Source: Methanocorpusculum sp. (GTDB taxonomy: Archaea > Halobacteriota > Methanomicrobia > Methanomicrobiales > Methanocorpusculaceae). From it: a DNA stretch of 7,339 bases. This document shows, in pieces, positions 5,365-7,339 of the stretch. The position numbers and the translations under genes are program-made. Numbering within the stretch: the stretch's first letter is position 1; every line of letters begins with the position of its first letter. The stretch spans positions 1 to 7,339 of the forward strand of contig JAGARL010000093.1 of NCBI GenBank assembly GCA_017622255.1, in the 5' to 3' direction. The notes under the pieces were generated by a model. The model did not search any database. It was not told where the DNA came from and was given only the letters and a program-made list of their open reading frames with translations.

Positions 5365-6524
5365 TCGCCAAACACCATGGGGAGAAGGTCGGTTGCTTTG
5401 ATGAGACCGTAGGCGCCGTTCTCGCGGACATCCTTTTCCGTGTAGACGGAGACGGCATCAGCTTCGTCTTTGCCCATCACGACAAACGGCACTGCATCGT
5501 GGGTGTGCGTCTTCTTGGCAATTGGCGTCGGGTGGTCAGGCATCAGCATGACGCATCCGTCGAAGTTCTCGAGAATGTATCCGACTGCTTCATCCAGACG
5601 CTCGATTGCTTTAATCTTCTCTTCAATACTGCCTAAGTGTCCTGCCTCATCTGTTGCCTCGACATGCATGTAGACAAAGTCTGCTCCGCCCTGTAAGGCT
5701 TCAACGGCGGCTTTTGCCTTGCCCATGTAGTTGGTATCCAGATATCCGGTTGCTCCCTCGACTTTGACGATTTCCATACCGCAGCAGGCGGCAATGCCGA
5801 AGAGCAGATCGACTGCGGAAATCATTGCGCCCTGCTTTCCAAACATATCGCAGAACTTCGGCATGGCAGGCTTCTTTCCGGCGCTCCACGGCCAGATGGT
5901 GGTTGCCGGGTTCTTTCCGGCGGCTTTTCTTGCGATGTTTACCGGGTGGTTTTCGAAGACATCCGCTGCCCGGACCATGAGTTTCATGAGCGTTTCTGCA
6001 TCCGGTCCGTTCGGCATGTAGTTGTCCACGACTTCGTCGACGATATCATGCGGCGGGTAGGTCTCTGCCCCCTTGCCTCCGGGGAACATCATAACATTGC
6101 GGTAGGAGACTCCCGGGTAGAAGGTAACGCCGGTAACCTTCTCCTGCAGGGACTTGAAGAGTTCTGCTCCTTCTTCGCTGGTGATGTGTCCTGCGGCAAA
6201 GTCCTTCATTTTGCCGTTTTCGATGGTGACTAAGTTGCAGCGGTATGCCATGTCATCCTCGCCGAACGGAACTCCCATGCTGAGTGCTTCAAGAGCCCCG
6301 CGTCCGGTGTAATATTTTTCCGGGTCGTAGCCGAGAATTGACATGTTGGCAACGTCAGAGCCCGGAGTCATGCATTCCTCGACGGTCTTTAACATGCCGC
6401 ATCTGCCGTTTTTGGCAATCTTATCCATGTTCGGCTTCTTTGCGACTTCCAGCGGAGTCTTTCCTCCTAACTCCGCAAGCGGTTCATCTGCTGCGCCGTC
6501 AGCTAAGATTAACAGATATTTCAT
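5361..6524 (-). CDS. apgM: 2,3-bisphosphoglycerate-independent phosphoglycerate mutase, archaeal type
   Basis: The enzyme interconverts 3- and 2-phosphoglycerate in glycolysis and gluconeogenesis, in the cytoplasm, using two metal ions. It belongs to the alkaline-phosphatase superfamily. Over 387 residues I see the N-terminal metal site LILADGAADEP (5-15, Asp9), the catalytic serine region TPGSDVANMSILGYDP (53-68, Ser56), YYTGRGALEA (71-80), VEATDEAGHLG (288-298, Asp292 and His296), MPDHPTP (328-334, Asp330 and His331) and THTHDAVPF (339-347). Archaeal ApgM is usually about 400-430 residues, so this is slightly short but complete. The frame stays open upstream to about 6938. I chose the ATG at 6522-6524 because MKYLLILADG is the family's normal N terminus and the longer form would run through the rubrerythrin gene. 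No Shine-Dalgarno precedes this ATG. Some relatives act as homoserine kinases, a less likely alternative. It is followed by the coupled QueG-like gene. Confidence 0.95.
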   Translation of the reverse strand: MKYLLILADGAADEPLAELGGKTPLEVAKKPNMDKIAKNGRCGMLKTVEECMTPGSDVANMSILGYDPEKYYTGRGALEALSMGVPFGEDDMAYRCNLVTIENGKMKDFAAGHITSEEGAELFKSLQEKVTGVTFYPGVSYRNVMMFPGGKGAETYPPHDIVDEVVDNYMPNGPDAETLMKLMVRAADVFENHPVNIARKAAGKNPATTIWPWSAGKKPAMPKFCDMFGKQGAMISAVDLLFGIAACCGMEIVKVEGATGYLDTNYMGKAKAAVEALQGGADFVYMHVEATDEAGHLGSIEEKIKAIERLDEAVGYILENFDGCVMLMPDHPTPIAKKTHTHDAVPFVVMGKDEADAVSVYTEKDVRENGAYGLIKATDLLPMVFGE

Positions 6525-6585
6525 AGATACGGTAATATATCTGGTTTCTCTATGGTTAAGTGTTCGCCTTTGGGAACTTTTCGGG

Positions 6586-6614
6586 AAAAAAGTACGGCAG
6601 AGGGTGAGCTCTGC
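6586..6614 (-). terminator. Hairpin and T-run terminator after rubrerythrin
   Basis: On the minus strand, 11 bases after the rubrerythrin stop, a 6-bp stem GCAGAG/CTCTGC (arms 6609-6614 and 6597-6602) encloses a 6-base loop. After a 5-base gap comes a run of six T (6586-6591). It separates the rubrerythrin transcript from apgM. Confidence 0.6.
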
Positions 6615-6624
6615 TGATTGGGAT

Positions 6625-7167
6625 TTAGAAGTTCTCCTTCTCGAGGAAGAAGTATGCTTTCGGGTGGGCACAGACCGGACACTGTTCCGGTGCTGCTTCT
6701 CCGTAGTGGATGTGTCCGCAGTTTCCGCAGACCCACGGCTTTGCTTCTTCGCGTGCGAAGACTTTGCCCTCTTCGAGGTTTGCAAGGAGCTTTCTGTAGC
6801 GTTCTTCGTGGGATTTCTCAATCTTTGCAACTTCTGCGAAGAGGAATGCGAGGCGCTCGAATCCTTCCTCTGCGGCATCCTTTGCAAACTGTGCATACAT
6901 CTCAACCCACTCATAGTTTTCGCCTTCTGCTGCTGCAAGGAGATTTTCTGCAGTTGACGGAATTTCTCCTCCGCAAAGGACTTTGAACCAGAGTTTTGCG
7001 TGTTCTTTCTCGTTTAATGCGGTCTCTGCGAAGAAGTCGCCAATCTGGTTGTATCCTTCCTTCTTTGCTTTGGATGCGAAGTAGTCATACTTGTTTCTTG
7101 CCTGAGATTCACCGGCAAAGGCTTCCATCAGGTTCTTCTCGGTCTTGGTTCCTTTAACGTTGCACAT
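6625..7167 (-). CDS. rbr: Rubrerythrin (peroxide-reducing diiron/rubredoxin protein)
   Basis: This 180-residue cytoplasmic protein reduces hydrogen peroxide to water in anaerobes, drawing electrons through a rubredoxin domain. Residues 1-135 form a ferritin-like four-helix bundle. Its diiron ligands are visible as Glu20 (GESQARNKY), Glu53 and His56 (ExxH in NEKEHAKLW), Glu86 and Glu89 ([10 protein letters not shown]) and Glu117 with His120 (ExxH in IEKSHEERY). Residues 144-180 form a rubredoxin-like iron site, Cys147/Cys150 and Cys163/Cys166 (CGNC ... CPVC). All key residues are present and the length is normal. The ATG gives the usual short lead-in before [11 protein letters not shown]. No Shine-Dalgarno is evident upstream. 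A T-run lies upstream and a terminator hairpin downstream, so the gene is probably transcribed alone, which is common for an oxygen-defence gene. Confidence 0.97.
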   Translation of the reverse strand: MCNVKGTKTEKNLMEAFAGESQARNKYDYFASKAKKEGYNQIGDFFAETALNEKEHAKLWFKVLCGGEIPSTAENLLAAAEGENYEWVEMYAQFAKDAAEEGFERLAFLFAEVAKIEKSHEERYRKLLANLEEGKVFAREEAKPWVCGNCGHIHYGEAAPEQCPVCAHPKAYFFLEKENF

Positions 7168-7206
7168 GCGTTATCATATGCTGTAGAAGGGGAAAAATGT
7201 TTACTC

Positions 7207-7234
7207 TTTTAAGATACAGCAATGGTTTAAAACC
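7207..7234 (-). promoter_or_regulatory. AT-rich promoter region of rubrerythrin
   Basis: Two TATA-like sites face the rubrerythrin gene on the minus strand: TTTTAAACC (7224-7232, inside the inverted repeat GGTTTAAAACC at 7224-7234) and TTAAAA (7207-7212). They predict mRNA leaders of about 36 and 16 bases. I cannot choose between them. The small inverted repeat could also be a regulator site. Confidence 0.3.
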
Positions 7235-7238
7235 GGAT

Positions 7239-7245
7239 AAAAAAA
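7239..7245 (-). terminator. T-run after the right-edge gene
   Basis: A run of seven T on the minus strand begins 12 bases past the stop of the partial gene at the right edge. Oligo-T runs alone can stop archaeal transcription. No hairpin is evident before it. Confidence 0.45.
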
Positions 7246-7256
7246 GTTGTAGAGTA

Positions 7257-7339
7257 TTATTTCTGTTCTGCAAGAACGTCCTTGATGCTTGCCTCTAATA
7301 CATCAAGTCCCTTCTTGACATCGGTTAAGTTCTTACCGC
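7257..7339 (-). CDS. C-terminal end of an unidentified protein, cut by window edge
   Basis: Reading the minus strand from the window edge, one frame is open for 26 codons and ends in TAA at 7257-7259. The other two frames hit stops at once. The residues are charged and helical: GKNLTDVKKGLDVLEASIKD at the start, ending VLAEQK. The alternation of Lys, Asp and Leu suggests a C-terminal amphipathic helix. This is too little to assign a family. It lies 89 bases upstream of rubrerythrin with a T-run between, so co-transcription is possible but not required. Confidence 0.6.
   Translation of the reverse strand, partial: GKNLTDVKKGLDVLEASIKDVLAEQK

Noticed and set aside
6532..6540. TATATTACC on the minus strand as a TATA box for apgM
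   Set aside because: It lies only about 13 bases before the start codon, so transcription would begin inside the gene.
6525..6938. Upstream extension of the apgM reading frame by 138 codons
   Set aside because: It overlaps the rubrerythrin gene in another frame on the same strand, has a Ser/Arg/Lys-rich composition typical of a shadow, and the family N terminus MKYLLILADG starts at 6524.

Overview
The window looks like part of the chromosome of a methanogenic archaeon, most likely of the order Methanomicrobiales and possibly close to Methanocorpusculum. The order and genus are inferred from the overall gene style, not from a database match. The archaeal call rests on an archaeal-type replication factor C small subunit, an archaeal-type cofactor-independent phosphoglycerate mutase (apgM) and a rubrerythrin. 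First-of-operon genes without a Shine-Dalgarno also fit an archaeon.

Left half, plus strand (2-3285): five tightly packed genes that read as one operon. They are a membrane protein cut by the window edge, a zinc-ribbon protein, a four-helix membrane protein, a helical protein with a conserved glycine/tyrosine-rich motif, and an SPFH-domain protein. The last has a Gly/Met linker and three tandem zinc ribbons. The SPFH protein resembles the YdjI type ('virion core protein-like') that works with PspA, YdjG and YdjH at the membrane of Bacillus subtilis. This block is the best candidate for a poorly described system: a possible membrane-stress or membrane-scaffold complex in an archaeon. No PspA gene is visible here.

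Middle: the operon converges on the minus-strand gene rfcS (clamp-loader small subunit), with terminator-like T-runs for both strands between them. Upstream of rfcS lies a 294-base gene-free stretch. It holds a striking structured element of about 181 bases (4448-4628). Its ends are imperfect inverted repeats of 26 and 27 bases, and its interior carries a 19-bp hairpin.

Right half, minus strand: a QueG-like iron-sulfur protein is translationally coupled by a GTGA overlap to apgM. Further upstream is a rubrerythrin gene with its own terminator-like hairpin. The last 83 bases hold the C-terminal end of another minus-strand gene that I cannot identify. The minus-strand genes are housekeeping or oxidative-stress functions: replication, gluconeogenesis/glycolysis and peroxide defence. 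They do not obviously work with the plus-strand operon.
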